The notes beneath the pieces are model-generated. The model saw only the letters and a list, made by a program, of their open reading frames with translations, was not told the origin of the DNA and searched no databases. Made by a program: the position numbers and the translations under genes. From positions 124,001-188,000 of the forward strand of contig NZ_JBFAJC010000010.1 of NCBI RefSeq assembly GCF_040655075.1: 64,000 nucleotides of DNA, read 5' to 3'. Positions 42,573 through 52,300 of the stretch are shown piece after piece. This stretch comes from Actinoallomurus sp040655075 (lineage in GTDB: Bacteria > Actinomycetota > Actinomycetes > Streptosporangiales > Streptosporangiaceae). The number at the start of each line of letters is the position of its first letter. Position 1 is the stretch's first letter.

Positions 42573-43965
42573 CGGCCGACTCGACGATCGCGCGCGCCTC
42601 GCCGAGCTCGCGGTTCTCCGCGGCGACCTGTACCGGTCCGGGAGGCGCGTCGATGTGGACGGTGCCGAACCCGAACAGCCGCTGCAGCGGACCGGCGGTG
42701 AGGCGGACGCTCTGCGCCCGCGCGTGCGCGATCACGTCGAGCCGCCGGCAGACGCGGCCCCTGCGGGTGACGAAGAGGGAGTCATCGGTGCCGGCCTCGC
42801 CCGCGCCGAACGGTGCCAGCCACGACCGGCGCGCGGGCAGCAGCGGCACCGCCTCGGGGTTCGTGCCGGGGAAGATCAGGCCGACCATCTGGATGGCGAT
42901 GTGCCGGGGCGCGACCGGCAGCAGCACCGACGACAGCGCCTGCCGCTCCCCGACGTAACCGGCGACGGTGACGTCGATGCGCGCCCAGCCGTTCCCGCGC
43001 CAGAGCAGCGGCTCCACGACCCGTACGGCCTGCACCCGGCCGGGCGGCACGGTCTGCATCCGCGTCTCCATCAGCCCGTACCGCAGTCGCAGGCCGTCCG
43101 GCGACAGGGCGGCCTTGAAGTTGGTGTGCATCACCAGCGGGGCGATCACCCCGCGGGCCAGGCCGAGCAACACCGGCAGCGCGGCGGCCAGCACGCCCAG
43201 CTCGCCGAAGACGACGCCGAACGCCAGCAGCCCCACGAAGAGCAGCAGGGCCCCGATGACGGGCAGCTTCATCAGCTGCGACCCGAGGAGCGCGCCGAAC
43301 CCGACCCGCCAGTACGGGCGTTCGGGCGCCTCGGGCGTGTGGCCCGGCAGCCCGGCGGCCCGCGCCAGCAGCTCGGCCCGCAACTGCTCGGCCAACGGCC
43401 GCCCGAGGTAGCGGAACTTCGTCTCGGCCTGGTCGCCGCCGGCGAGTTCCACCCGCACCTCGGCCAGCCCGAACATGCGGGACACCAGCGGCCGTACGAC
43501 GTCGACGGCCTGGATGTGCGACAGCGGGACCCGGCGGTTGCGCCGGCGCAGGATGCCGGTCTCGACCACCAGGTCGTCTCCGGCCATCCAGAACTTCAGC
43601 GACCACCACGTCCAGAAGCCGACGGCCGTCGCGATGGCGCTGACCGGCAGCATCACGACCAGGAAACGGACGATCACGGCGGGCGTGAGGACCAGCGCGA
43701 TGCCGCTGGTGGTCTGGGTGACCAGCAGCGAGTAGCCGCCGAGCACGAAGGCGATGACGACGACCCCGACCGCGTTGATCACCGCGGTGGCCACGTGCAG
43801 CCGGTGCACGCCCTGGGAGAAGTGCACCGGCGGGCGGGGCGGCGGACCGTACGGCGGCGGACCGTATCCGGGCGGCGGTGGCCCGTACATCGGCGGCCCG
43901 AACTGGGGGCGCGGGATGTGCGACGGACCGTACGGCGGCCGGCCTGGACCGTAGGGACCGTTCAA
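42514..43965 (-). CDS. PH-domain membrane protein, YdbT-like
   Basis: 483 residues. Pro/Gly/Tyr-rich N-terminus (GPYGPGRPPYGPSHIP and PPPGYGPPPYGPPPRPP), then pairs of membrane helices with bacterial PH (bPH_2) domains. Key segments are MAGDDLVVETGILRRRNRRV, LSHIQAVDVVRPLVSRMFGL and ETRMQTVPPGRVQAVRV. It follows the YdbS-like gene with an ATGA overlap, as in Bacillus ydbS-ydbT, where the pair protects against some antimicrobial proteins. The role here is not established. The 3' end is tandemly repeated. Confidence 0.9.
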   Translation of the reverse strand: MNGPYGPGRPPYGPSHIPRPQFGPPMYGPPPPGYGPPPYGPPPRPPVHFSQGVHRLHVATAVINAVGVVVIAFVLGGYSLLVTQTTSGIALVLTPAVIVRFLVVMLPVSAIATAVGFWTWWSLKFWMAGDDLVVETGILRRRNRRVPLSHIQAVDVVRPLVSRMFGLAEVRVELAGGDQAETKFRYLGRPLAEQLRAELLARAAGLPGHTPEAPERPYWRVGFGALLGSQLMKLPVIGALLLFVGLLAFGVVFGELGVLAAALPVLLGLARGVIAPLVMHTNFKAALSPDGLRLRYGLMETRMQTVPPGRVQAVRVVEPLLWRGNGWARIDVTVAGYVGERQALSSVLLPVAPRHIAIQMVGLIFPGTNPEAVPLLPARRSWLAPFGAGEAGTDDSLFVTRRGRVCRRLDVIAHARAQSVRLTAGPLQRLFGFGTVHIDAPPGPVQVAAENRELGEARAIVESAAGRADRARAADISTDRWAR

Positions 43966-44627
43966 AGCCCGATCGACCTCGATTCGCCCTTCTGCGCGAG
44001 CCGGTCCCGCAGGATCGCGGCGTCACGGGCGGGCAGGCCGGGGATGCGCGCGTCGGTGGCCGCGGCCGCGGTGTGCAGGCGCACGGTCGCCACGCCCAGC
44101 CACTGCTCGAGCAGCCCGGCGGTCACGTCGACGTACTGCATGCGCCCGTACGGCACGACGACGAGGTGGCGGACGAAGAAGCCGTGGGTGACCAGAAGGT
44201 CGTCCGCCCGCTCGGCGAAGCCCCAGGACCGGTAGGCCAGCTCGGCGACGATCCAGCCCATCGCGCAGGCGACCAGGACCAGCGCGAGCCAGACGAGCCC
44301 GCCGGCGAGGCCGCTCGTCCGGGACATCACGAAGGCCCCGACGATCGTGACCGGCAGCGCCCACAGCAGCACGGCGATGCGCCGATGCCAGGTCAGCCGC
44401 GGCGATACCCGCGCCCACGTCATGCCGCTCGGCGGGTCGAACGCCTGCTCCGCGCGGGCGCCGATCGGCACCGGCGAGGGCCCGGCCGGACCGGCGGGGG
44501 CGGGCGGCGGTGGCAAGGGAAGCCCTTGCTGCGGCGCGGCGGACGCGCCAGGTGGCAGGATGCTCGGGCTGCCCGGCGGCATGTCGTGTCCCTCGCGCGG
44601 ATTGGGGTACTGATCGCCTGCATTCAT
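43962..44627 (-). CDS. PH-domain membrane protein, YdbS-like
   Basis: 221 residues. Pro-rich N-terminus, two helices (LLWALPVTIVGAFVMS and GLVWLALVLVACAMGWIVA), then a bPH_2 domain: ADDLLVTHGFFVRHLVVVPY, RMQYVDVTAGLLEQWLG. GGGAG lies just upstream of the ATG. First gene of the ydbS-ydbT pair; divergent from nuoD. Confidence 0.9.
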   Translation of the reverse strand: MNAGDQYPNPREGHDMPPGSPSILPPGASAAPQQGLPLPPPPAPAGPAGPSPVPIGARAEQAFDPPSGMTWARVSPRLTWHRRIAVLLWALPVTIVGAFVMSRTSGLAGGLVWLALVLVACAMGWIVAELAYRSWGFAERADDLLVTHGFFVRHLVVVPYGRMQYVDVTAGLLEQWLGVATVRLHTAAAATDARIPGLPARDAAILRDRLAQKGESRSIGL

Positions 44628-44694
44628 GTCGCTCCCAAGTCAACCCCAACCGGGCCACGTTCCGCGAGACCTCGCATGGCACGATGGGTGATCG

Positions 44695-44820
44695 GAGCGA
44701 CTGAGAAGGCGAAGCGATGACCACCGAGCGGCGAGCCGCCGAGCGAGTGGAGTGGTCGGTGAGGAACGAACCGGCCGCGGAGCGAGTGAGAAGGCGAGCG
44801 CGGCAGTGAGCACCGAGCGG
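44695..44820. repeat. Direct repeat of the nuoD start region
   Basis: A unit GAGCGAsTGAGAAGGCGA followed by a start codon and ACCGAGCGG occurs at 44695-44731 (ATG ACC ACC GAG CGG) and 44780-44820 (GTG AGC ACC GAG CGG). The second is the likely true start. GAGCGAG-rich filler lies between. Confidence 0.7.
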
Positions 44821-45960
44821 GTCGTGGGTGTAGGGGCGGGGACCAAGGACCTCGCCACCGAGGACATGACGCTCAACATCGGACCGCAGCACCCGTCGAC
44901 GCACGGCGTGCTCCGGTTGCGGATCACGCTGGACGGCGAGCGGATCACCGCCGCCGAGCCGATCATCGGGTACATGCACCGGGGCGCGGAGAAGCTGTTC
45001 GAGGTGCGCGACTACCGGCAGATCATCGTGCTGGCCAACCGGCACGACTGGCTGTCGGCGTTCGCCAGTGAGCTCGGCGTGGTCCTCGCCGTCGAGCGGA
45101 TGCTCGGCATGGAGGTGCCGGTCCGCGCCGTGTGGGCACGCACGCTCCTGGCCGAGCTGAACCGCGTGCTCAACCACCTGATGTTCCTCGGCTCCTACCC
45201 CCTCGAGGTCGGCGCGATCACCCCGATCTTCTACTCGTTCCGGGAGCGCGAGCAGCTGCAGCGGGTCATGGAGGAGATCTCCGGTGGCCGGATGCACTAC
45301 ATGTTCAACCGGGTGGGCGGCCTGAAAGAGGAGCTGCCCGCCGGATGGCTCGGCCGGGTCACCGACGCCGTCGAGGCCGTACGCCGCGGCATCGGCGACC
45401 TCGACCGGCTCATCAGCGGCAACGAGATCTTCCGGGCCCGCACCCGCGGCGTCGGCGTGCTGACCCGCGAGCAGATCGAGCAGTACGGCGTGTCGGGCCC
45501 GATCGCCCGGGCGTCCGGGGTCGACTTCGACCTGCGCCGCGACGAGCCGTACCTCGCCTATGGAGAGCTGCGGGACGTGCTGCGCGTGGTCACCCGCACG
45601 GAGGGCGACTGCCTGGCGCGGTTCGAGTGCCTGCTCGACCAGGTGCACGCCTCCCTCGACCTCGCCGACGCCTGCGTCGCCAGGCTCAAGGCGCTGCCGC
45701 CCGGGCCGATCAACGTACGGCTGCCGAAGGTGCTCAAGGTGCCGGAGGGCCACACGTACGCCTGGACGGAGAACCCTCTCGGCATCAACGGCTACTACCT
45801 CGTCTCCCACGGCGAGAAGACCCCGTGGCGGCTGAAGCTCCGGTCGGCGTCGTTCAACAACATCCAGGTGCTCCGCGAGATGCTCCCCGGCCACCTCGTC
45901 GCCGACATGATCGCCATCCTGGGCTCGATGTTCTTCGTCGTCGGCGACATCGACAAATAA
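44806..45960 (+). CDS. nuoD: NADH-quinone oxidoreductase subunit D homologue, stand-alone
   Basis: 384 residues. LNIGPQHPSTHGVLRLRITL, GYMHRGAEKLFEVRDYRQII, EISGGRMHYMFNRVGGL and the end HLVADMIAILGSMFFVVGDI match the 49-kDa quinone-site subunit of complex I. No other nuo gene is near, so it is an extra copy, shorter than subunits in full operons. The GTG at 44806 is chosen over 44752 because the extra residues come from a repeat. Ribosome site weak. Assembly into complex I or an independent role cannot be decided here. Confidence 0.9.
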   Translation: MSTERVVGVGAGTKDLATEDMTLNIGPQHPSTHGVLRLRITLDGERITAAEPIIGYMHRGAEKLFEVRDYRQIIVLANRHDWLSAFASELGVVLAVERMLGMEVPVRAVWARTLLAELNRVLNHLMFLGSYPLEVGAITPIFYSFREREQLQRVMEEISGGRMHYMFNRVGGLKEELPAGWLGRVTDAVEAVRRGIGDLDRLISGNEIFRARTRGVGVLTREQIEQYGVSGPIARASGVDFDLRRDEPYLAYGELRDVLRVVTRTEGDCLARFECLLDQVHASLDLADACVARLKALPPGPINVRLPKVLKVPEGHTYAWTENPLGINGYYLVSHGEKTPWRLKLRSASFNNIQVLREMLPGHLVADMIAILGSMFFVVGDIDK

Positions 45961-45970
45961 CCCTCCTGGC

Positions 45971-46014
45971 AAGCGAGGGCGTTCTGTGTGTGACACGGGA
46001 GAACGCCCTCGCTT
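45971..46014. terminator. Bidirectional terminator
   Basis: A perfect 15-bp stem (45971-45985 with 46000-46014) between convergent nuoD and the CU044_5270 gene. The 14-nt loop has further GTGT/ACAC pairing. Confidence 0.85.
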
Positions 46015-46018
46015 GGTC

Positions 46019-46897
46019 TCAGGGGCGCTGGCCCTCCCGGTCGACGACTCCGGAGCCGAGCAAGGCGGAGGAGTAGGTCATGGTCGCTCCATTGACCTGG
46101 GCGGTGTCCTGCTCGCCGAGGAAGCGATAGGTCTTCCGGTCGAAGATGAACGCGTCGGTCTGCGGACTGGGCGAACGGATGGTCCACACCAGCGCGACCC
46201 CGTGCCGCCCGGCCGCGTCGACCGCGTCCTTCTGAACGGTTCCGCCGGGGATCAGGGCGAGGGCCCGGTAGAGGGTGGGGCGCAGGCGGGGCGGCAGCAC
46301 TCCCGCGTCTCGCACGATCCGATAGAGAACGAGGAACTCGCCCCGGTCGGTACCGGCCGCCTCCGGAGCGTCATGCCGGATTCGGGCCAGCAGCGCATGG
46401 GGCTCGGTCGGCAGGGACTGCAGGTACGGGTAATCCGTACGCATACCGAATTTCGCCTTCTCTGGGTGCCGTCCCTTGTCGGCCGGCCACCACTGCTCGG
46501 CCGTCCGAGGGGGCTGCGGAGGGCGGCCCTTCATTCCTTTCATCATGTTGCCGCCGACCATGATCTTTTGGTAGATCCACTGGCCCGGGCGGGGAACCGG
46601 GTCCGGGTACTTCAGCGCGGCGGTCGCGGCCTTCTCGGTGAAGGCGACGATCTCGGTCGTCGGTGTGCGCCGGGGTTCGGGCCGGTGGTCGGTCGCCACC
46701 ACGATGGCAGTGGTGACCAGCGCGGCCGCGGCGCCGCCCGCGATCGCGAACTGGAAGAACGACCGCCGGGTTCGTGCCCGGACCGGTGTGCCGGCGCCTT
46801 CGGGCATCCCGGCCCTGAAGCGCTGGTGGGCGATGGTCAGGTCGGTGTCGGTGGGCACGTCGGCCCGCAACCGCTTCACGATGGTGATCTCATCCAT
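46019..46897 (-). CDS. CU044_5270-family membrane-anchored protein (sigma partner)
   Basis: 292 residues. A short cytoplasmic part (about 1-45, starting MDEITIVKRLRADVPTDTDL), one membrane helix (FFQFAIAGGAAAALVTTAIV) and an external domain with PGQWIYQKIMVGGN and the end FLGEQDTAQVNGATMTYSSA. This family regularly follows ECF-type sigma genes in actinomycetes and is thought to act as their regulator. AAGGAG lies 7 nt before the ATG. It follows the sigma gene by 12 nt. Confidence 0.85.
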   Translation of the reverse strand: MDEITIVKRLRADVPTDTDLTIAHQRFRAGMPEGAGTPVRARTRRSFFQFAIAGGAAAALVTTAIVVATDHRPEPRRTPTTEIVAFTEKAATAALKYPDPVPRPGQWIYQKIMVGGNMMKGMKGRPPQPPRTAEQWWPADKGRHPEKAKFGMRTDYPYLQSLPTEPHALLARIRHDAPEAAGTDRGEFLVLYRIVRDAGVLPPRLRPTLYRALALIPGGTVQKDAVDAAGRHGVALVWTIRSPSPQTDAFIFDRKTYRFLGEQDTAQVNGATMTYSSALLGSGVVDREGQRP

Positions 46898-46909
46898 CGC
46901 AGAACTCCT

Positions 46910-47485
46910 TCAGATCGTGTTGGGATCGATGTCGCCGAGCTTGCGGCGCAGCTTGGCGCGGACGCGGTTCATCCGAGAGCGCACGGTGCCCTCGGGGATA
47001 CCGAGCGACTGAGCGACCTGGTCATAGGTCAGATCGGCCCAGGTGACCAGGAGCAGCACATCGCGGTGCCCGGCAGGCAGCCCGGCGATGGCGGCGGCGA
47101 TCCGCCGGCTCGCGATGTCCGCGCTGACCCTCGCCTCGACCCTTTCGGTGAACGGCTCAGTGACAGGGTCGACGCCGGTCTTCTGCAGCGCTTTCAGCAG
47201 CCGTATCTCATCGCGCTTGTGGCGACTGATCAGGTTGGTCGCGATGCCGTACAGCCACGCCCGCACCTCCCCGCGCTCCCGCTCGTACGAGTCGCGCAGG
47301 CGGAACGCGGTCAAGAACGTCTCAGCGACGATGTCGTCGGCCGGGCCCGGGCCGAGTCGGCGCACGGCATATCGCTTGATCTCCGGCGCGTACCGGCGGA
47401 AGAGGACTTCGAACCTGTGGGGTTCCCCGGCGGCGACGTCCGCGTCATCCGGGTCCTCGACGACCGGTCGGGGCGTTTCGAACAT
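46910..47485 (-). CDS. ECF-type RNA polymerase sigma factor
   Basis: 191 residues. Region 2: FEVLFRRYAPEIKRYAVRRL, ADDIVAETFLTAFRLRDSYE, VRAWLYGIATNLISRHKR. Region 4: LPAGHRDVLLLVTWADLTYD, IPEGTVRSRMNRVRAKL. The ATG at 47485 has AGAGG 6 nt upstream; a GTG at 47515 is possible. It is transcribed with its CU044_5270 partner. Confidence 0.93.
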   Translation of the reverse strand: MFETPRPVVEDPDDADVAAGEPHRFEVLFRRYAPEIKRYAVRRLGPGPADDIVAETFLTAFRLRDSYERERGEVRAWLYGIATNLISRHKRDEIRLLKALQKTGVDPVTEPFTERVEARVSADIASRRIAAAIAGLPAGHRDVLLLVTWADLTYDQVAQSLGIPEGTVRSRMNRVRAKLRRKLGDIDPNTI

Positions 47486-47517
47486 GTCCTGCCTCTCGGA
47501 GGTCCGTCCGTACACCC

Positions 47518-47772
47518 GTGATTGCCCGCAGCCGCGCGCTTAGGTCCCCCAAAATCGGAACGCGGGCGACGATCGTCCGATCGCCGCCCGCCATCACCAT
47601 CGACACGTCAGTCGTCCGGCCGTTCTCGTACCTGAGTCTGGGTCACACCCCGACGTTTACGCGCCTCGGCGAGCCGATGGCGCCGTACTTCGGCCGACAG
47701 TTCCTCTCCGAGCGCGGCGATCCGCTCGAAAGTGGCGGCAGTCTGGCCACCATTGCCGCCTTCCGATACTGA
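47518..47772 (+). CDS. Possible small protein upstream of the sigma gene (weak)
   Basis: An 84-codon frame with about 80 per cent G/C at third positions in the only gap above 300 nt in this part (47486-47828). It contains VVRPFSYLSLGHTPTFTRL and ends SGGSLATIAAFRY. No family is recognised. The GTG start has no close ribosome site, and an internal ATG near 47680 is an alternative. It may be a real small protein or chance. Nothing else was seen in the gap. Confidence 0.3.
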   Translation: MIARSRALRSPKIGTRATIVRSPPAITIDTSVVRPFSYLSLGHTPTFTRLGEPMAPYFGRQFLSERGDPLESGGSLATIAAFRY

Positions 47773-47828
47773 TCGCGCCTATCTGACTACTTTGAGCAAG
47801 AATACGGACGGAGCACTCTTGATGCGCG

Positions 47829-48272
47829 TCAAGAGCCGGGCTGGGTGCCGCTCTGTCCGGCCGGCTGCCCGCCAGGGCCGCCGGGGCCGGCGCTCGGGCG
47901 GAGGGAGGCGCAGGCCTTCAGGGCCTTCTGCTGGGCTGCGGACAGGGTCGGCATGCCGCTCGGTCGTCCCGACGGCTTCCCCGTCGGTCTGTTGGTGGGC
48001 ATCCCCGACGGCTTGCCGGTCGGTCTGCCGCTCGGGCCGCCCTGGCCGCCAGGCCCGCCGGGGCCGCGGCTGGGCATCTTCACGCCCTGTTTCTCCATGC
48101 ACTGGCGGTAGGCGGCCATGGCGCTGGAGTTCGGGCCGCCGCCCTGGGCGGCCTGCCCGCCGGTCTGTGCCGAGGCCTTGCCGCTGCCGCCGCCGCAGGC
48201 GGCGCTGAGCAGGAGGGTTCCGGCGACGGCCGTGCCGCCGAACAGTCGGATCGTCATCTGCTTGGTGATCAT
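47829..48272 (-). CDS. Small Gly/Pro-rich lipoprotein
   Basis: 147 residues. Lipoprotein signal with lipobox LSAAC and lipidated Cys26. The mature part has AAYRQCMEKQGVKMPS, a low-complexity middle of repeating PTGKPSGMPT-like units, then SAAQQKALKACASLRPS: two cysteine-bearing helices around a flexible spacer. AAAGGAG lies 6 nt before the ATG. Last gene of the MacAB-like operon; perhaps an external accessory of the exporter. Confidence 0.82.
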   Translation of the reverse strand: MITKQMTIRLFGGTAVAGTLLLSAACGGGSGKASAQTGGQAAQGGGPNSSAMAAYRQCMEKQGVKMPSRGPGGPGGQGGPSGRPTGKPSGMPTNRPTGKPSGRPSGMPTLSAAQQKALKACASLRPSAGPGGPGGQPAGQSGTQPGS

Positions 48273-48306
48273 GTTCTTCTCCTTTGAATCGGGTTGCGCC
48301 GAGCCG

Positions 48307-48960
48307 TCAGCCGCCGGACGGCGTGTTCTGGGTGACGGATGTGGCGGTGAGGGTGCCGTCCGTGGCCTGGGTGCCTTGGACGACGACGGTGGTGCCGGTC
48401 TTGAGGGCGGAGGCCGAGCCGGTGCGGAGCACGCGGAGGCTGGTCGTGCCGGTGACCTTGACGCGTACGACGCCGTTCGTGGTCTTGACGTAGATCGTCG
48501 TGCCGTCGACCTTCTGGACCGTGCCGGTGGTACCCGAACCGGCTCCGGAGGTCCCGGTCCGGCCTCCAGACGCCCCGTTCGCGCCCGCCCGGCCGCCGCC
48601 CATGCCGGGCATCCCGCCGCCCGGCATGCCGCCGCCCGGTGTCGCGCGGGTGCCCTGGGCGGTGGCCGTCGCCTGGTGACCGAAGTGCCGGTCGACCTGG
48701 GCGCCGATGCCGAACCCGGCCGCGAGCAGCGCGCCCGCGCCGAGGTAGGCGGTCAGGCCCGGGAGCCGCCGACGTTTCGGGGCCTTGGCGAGTTCCGCCT
48801 CCAGGTCGCCGCCGAACGGCGAGCGGGAGAGGATGTCGTCCCGGGTCACGGAGGCCGGGGACCCCTCCGGCCGGTCGTACGGCGCCGCAGACGCGTCCGC
48901 CTCCTCGTACGGCGTCCATGGTCTGCGACCGCTCACGGCGTTCTCCTTCGGGTCACTCAT
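48307..48960 (-). CDS. Membrane-anchored protein with DUF5666-like C-terminal domain
   Basis: 217 residues. Cytoplasmic N-terminus (WTPYEEADASAAPYDRPEG), one helix (LTAYLGAGALLAAGFGIGA), a Gly/Met-rich linker (GGGMPGGGMPGMGGGRAG) and a beta-rich end with GTVQKVDGTTIYVKTTNG and TSLRVL, resembling DUF5666. It overlaps the permease stop by 8 nt, so it is part of the operon. Role unknown. Confidence 0.78.
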   Translation of the reverse strand: MSDPKENAVSGRRPWTPYEEADASAAPYDRPEGSPASVTRDDILSRSPFGGDLEAELAKAPKRRRLPGLTAYLGAGALLAAGFGIGAQVDRHFGHQATATAQGTRATPGGGMPGGGMPGMGGGRAGANGASGGRTGTSGAGSGTTGTVQKVDGTTIYVKTTNGVVRVKVTGTTSLRVLRTGSASALKTGTTVVVQGTQATDGTLTATSVTQNTPSGG

Positions 48961-50211
48961 GGCGCAGGGCCTCGATCGGGCGCAGCTTGGCCGCGCGGTT
49001 GGCCGGGTAGCTGCCGAAGAACAGGCCGATCGCGACCGATACGCCGAGCGCCAGCGCGATCGAGGACGGCACGATCACCGGCTGCACACCGACGACCTTG
49101 AACAAGCTGCCGACGACGCCGACCAGGACGCCGAGTACGCCGCCGAGGAGGCTCAGCACGGTCGCCTCCGCGATGAACTGGCCGAGGATCGCGCCCTTCG
49201 GTGCCCCGATGGCCTTGCGGATGCCGATCTCGCGGGTCCGCTCGGTGACGGTCACCAGCATGATGTTGGTGATGCCGATGCCACCGACCAGCAGGCTGAT
49301 GGCCGCGACCGCGCCGAGCAGCACGGTGAACGTCCGGCTGCTGCTGCTGATCGCCGACTGCAGGCTCGCCTGGTTCAGGATCTGGAAGTCGGCGCTGTTC
49401 GACCCGGAGATCTCGTGCCGCTGGTTCAGGATGTCGGTGATCTCGCTCTGAGCCTGGTCGGTGACGTTGGAGCTCTTGGCCTCCACGACGATGGAGCTCA
49501 AGGACCCGAAGCCGGTGATGTTCTGCTGGACGGCGGTGAGCGGGCCGATCGCGACGTCGTCGGCGTCCTGCATGCCGGAGGAGCCGGATTCCTTGAGCAC
49601 GCCGACGACCGTGAACGGCGTGCCTCCCACGTTGACCTGCTTGTTCAGCGGGTCGACGGTGCCGAACAGGTCCTCGGCCACCGTCTGGCCGATCACCAGG
49701 ACCTTCCGGCCGCTCGTCACGTCGTCGTCCGTGAACGCGGCTCCCCGGGCGATCTCCTTGTTCGCAGCGGCGAAGTAGGCGGGGTACGTCCCGACGAACT
49801 GGCCGACCGAGTGGCTCGACCCTTCGTACGTGGTCGTCACGGACGAGGACGTCGTGACCGGGGAGGCGCTCTTGACCGAGGGGGCGTTGACCGGGTCGAC
49901 GAGGGCCTCGGCGTCGTCGACGGTGAGGTCGCGGGCCTGGGTCCGCGGGCCGTTGCCCTGCTGGCGGCTCCGCATGCCTCCGAAGCCTCCGAAGCCGCCC
50001 GCGCCTCCGCCGGAGGTCGACTTCATGACGGTGAGGGAGTTGGCGCCGAGCCGGGAGATGTTGTTCTTGATCTGCTCGGAGGAGCCGTTCCCGACCGCCA
50101 CCAGCATGATCACGGCGCCGACGCCGATGAGGATGCCGAGCATGGTCAGGCCGCTGCGGAGCTTGTTGGCGGTCAGGCCGCGCAGGGCGAACCGCAGGAT
50201 CTCCCAGGCGC

Positions 50212-50215
<4 letters not shown>
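48953..50215 (-). CDS. MacB-like ABC transporter permease
   Basis: 420 residues. First helix LTMLGILIGVGAVIMLVAVG, a large external MacB_PCD domain, then three helices from about 290: TVLLGAVAAISLLVGGIGIT, ATVLSLLGGVLGVLVGVVGS and ALGVSVAIGLFFGSYPA. EIGIRKAIGAPKGAILGQF is the FtsX motif. It exports macrolide-like compounds, peptides or lipids in characterised relatives. The GTG overlaps the ATPase stop as GTGA. Confidence 0.93.
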
Positions 50216-50951
<736 letters not shown>

Positions 50952-50955
<4 letters not shown>

Positions 50956-52169
50956 GGCCGTCCTCCCCCGGGACCGCCGCCCGGCGCGCCGCCGCCGATG
51001 CCACCGCCCAGGCCGCCGCCACCGGTCCGGCCGAAGCCGCTCGAGCCGCTCGTGCTGGTGGTCGTCGTCGTGATCTGGACCTGGTCGCCTTCGCTGAGCC
51101 CGGACTTGATCTCGGTTCCCTGAGTGCCCTTGACGCCGGTCTGGACGGGCTTGATCACCTGCTTGCCGTTCTGGAGGACGGTGACCGTGCTCTCCCCCCC
51201 GGCAGACCGGACGGCCGCCGTCGGGACGTACAGGACGTTCTGCGCCGTTGCGGTGGTGACCTGCACGGTCGCGGTCTGGCCGATCCGCACGGAGCCCGGG
51301 ATCTTCGTGAGGGTGACGGTGGCGCCATACTGCACGACGTTGTTGCTCGTGGTCGGCGACATGTCGATCTGGGTCACCTTGCCGGTGGCGGTCACGCCGC
51401 TGAGCGCGTCGAAGGAGACGGTGGCGCGCTGACCGGTCTTCAACTTGATCGCGTCCGCCTCCGTGAACTCCCCGGTGACCTTGAGCTTCTTCGGGTCGGC
51501 CAGCTCGATGAAGCCGCTCCCGGAGGAACTGCTCGACGAGCTGCTCGTGGAGGAGGACGACGAGCCGCCACTGCCACCGCCGGACGGGCCGCCCGACGAG
51601 CCGGACCCGGAGCTCTGCGAGCTGGAAGAACTGGAAGAAGACGAGCCGGAGCCGCTGGAGGAGCCGCCGACCGTGCCGTTCAGGGTGACGACCGTCCCGG
51701 AGAAGGGCGCGTGCAGCTCGGTGCCCGCGAGGGCGCGGACGGCCTGGTTGTAGGCGTTCTTCGCCGATACGTACGACGAGTAGCCCGAGGCGCTGGAGGT
51801 GTCGCCGTCCTCGGCGGCGCTGAGGTTCGCCTTGGCCGACTTGAGGTTCTCCTCGGCCGAGGTCGTGTCGAGGAGGGCGAGCAGCTCGCCCTTGGAGACC
51901 TTGTCGCCGGCCTGGACGTAGATCTTGGCGACGGTGCCGGAGGTGGTGAAGGACAGCGACCGGCTCCGGGCGCTGTCCACCGATCCCGAGGCCGACACCG
52001 ACGAGACCACGGTGCCGCGCATGACCCGCGTCGTACGGGTGAGGGCGGACGCCCCCGCCGAGTCGTCTCCGCCGGTCAGCGAGAGATATCCGACGCCGAT
52101 GCCGGTGACCAGAAGCACGCCGAGCGCGCCGTTGACCACGAGGGATCTGCGCCTGAGTAGACGTTTCAC
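50952..52169 (-). CDS. Membrane fusion protein (HlyD/MacA type), operon member
   Basis: 405 residues. N-terminal anchor (VNGALGVLLVTGIGVGYLSL), lipoyl/beta-barrel segments: SGTVAKIYVQAGDKVSKGEL, GTELHAPFSGTVVTLNGTVG, GQTATVQVTTATAQNVLYVP and KSGLSEGDQVQI. A poly-Ser/Gly insert of about 50 residues replaces part of the hairpin, and the C-terminus is Gly-rich. The start is uncertain: GTG at 52169 is used, a TTG at 52178 is possible. First gene of the operon with ATPase, permease, DUF5666-like protein and lipoprotein. Confidence 0.9.
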
Positions 52170-52300
52170 CCCGCACAAGCTGGCGGCGCGAGGTTGAATT
52201 CCCCTAATCCGAAGATAAGAAAACGATGAGAGTGCGCTTCAAGGAAACTCTCATTTTCGGCCAAGACTTCCATCATCTGAGCTCGTCATCATGGCGCGCC

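Noticed and set aside
44023..45996. 657-codon minus frame across nuoD.
   Set aside because: Antisense shadow of nuoD running into the YdbS-like gene; no domain or ribosome site.
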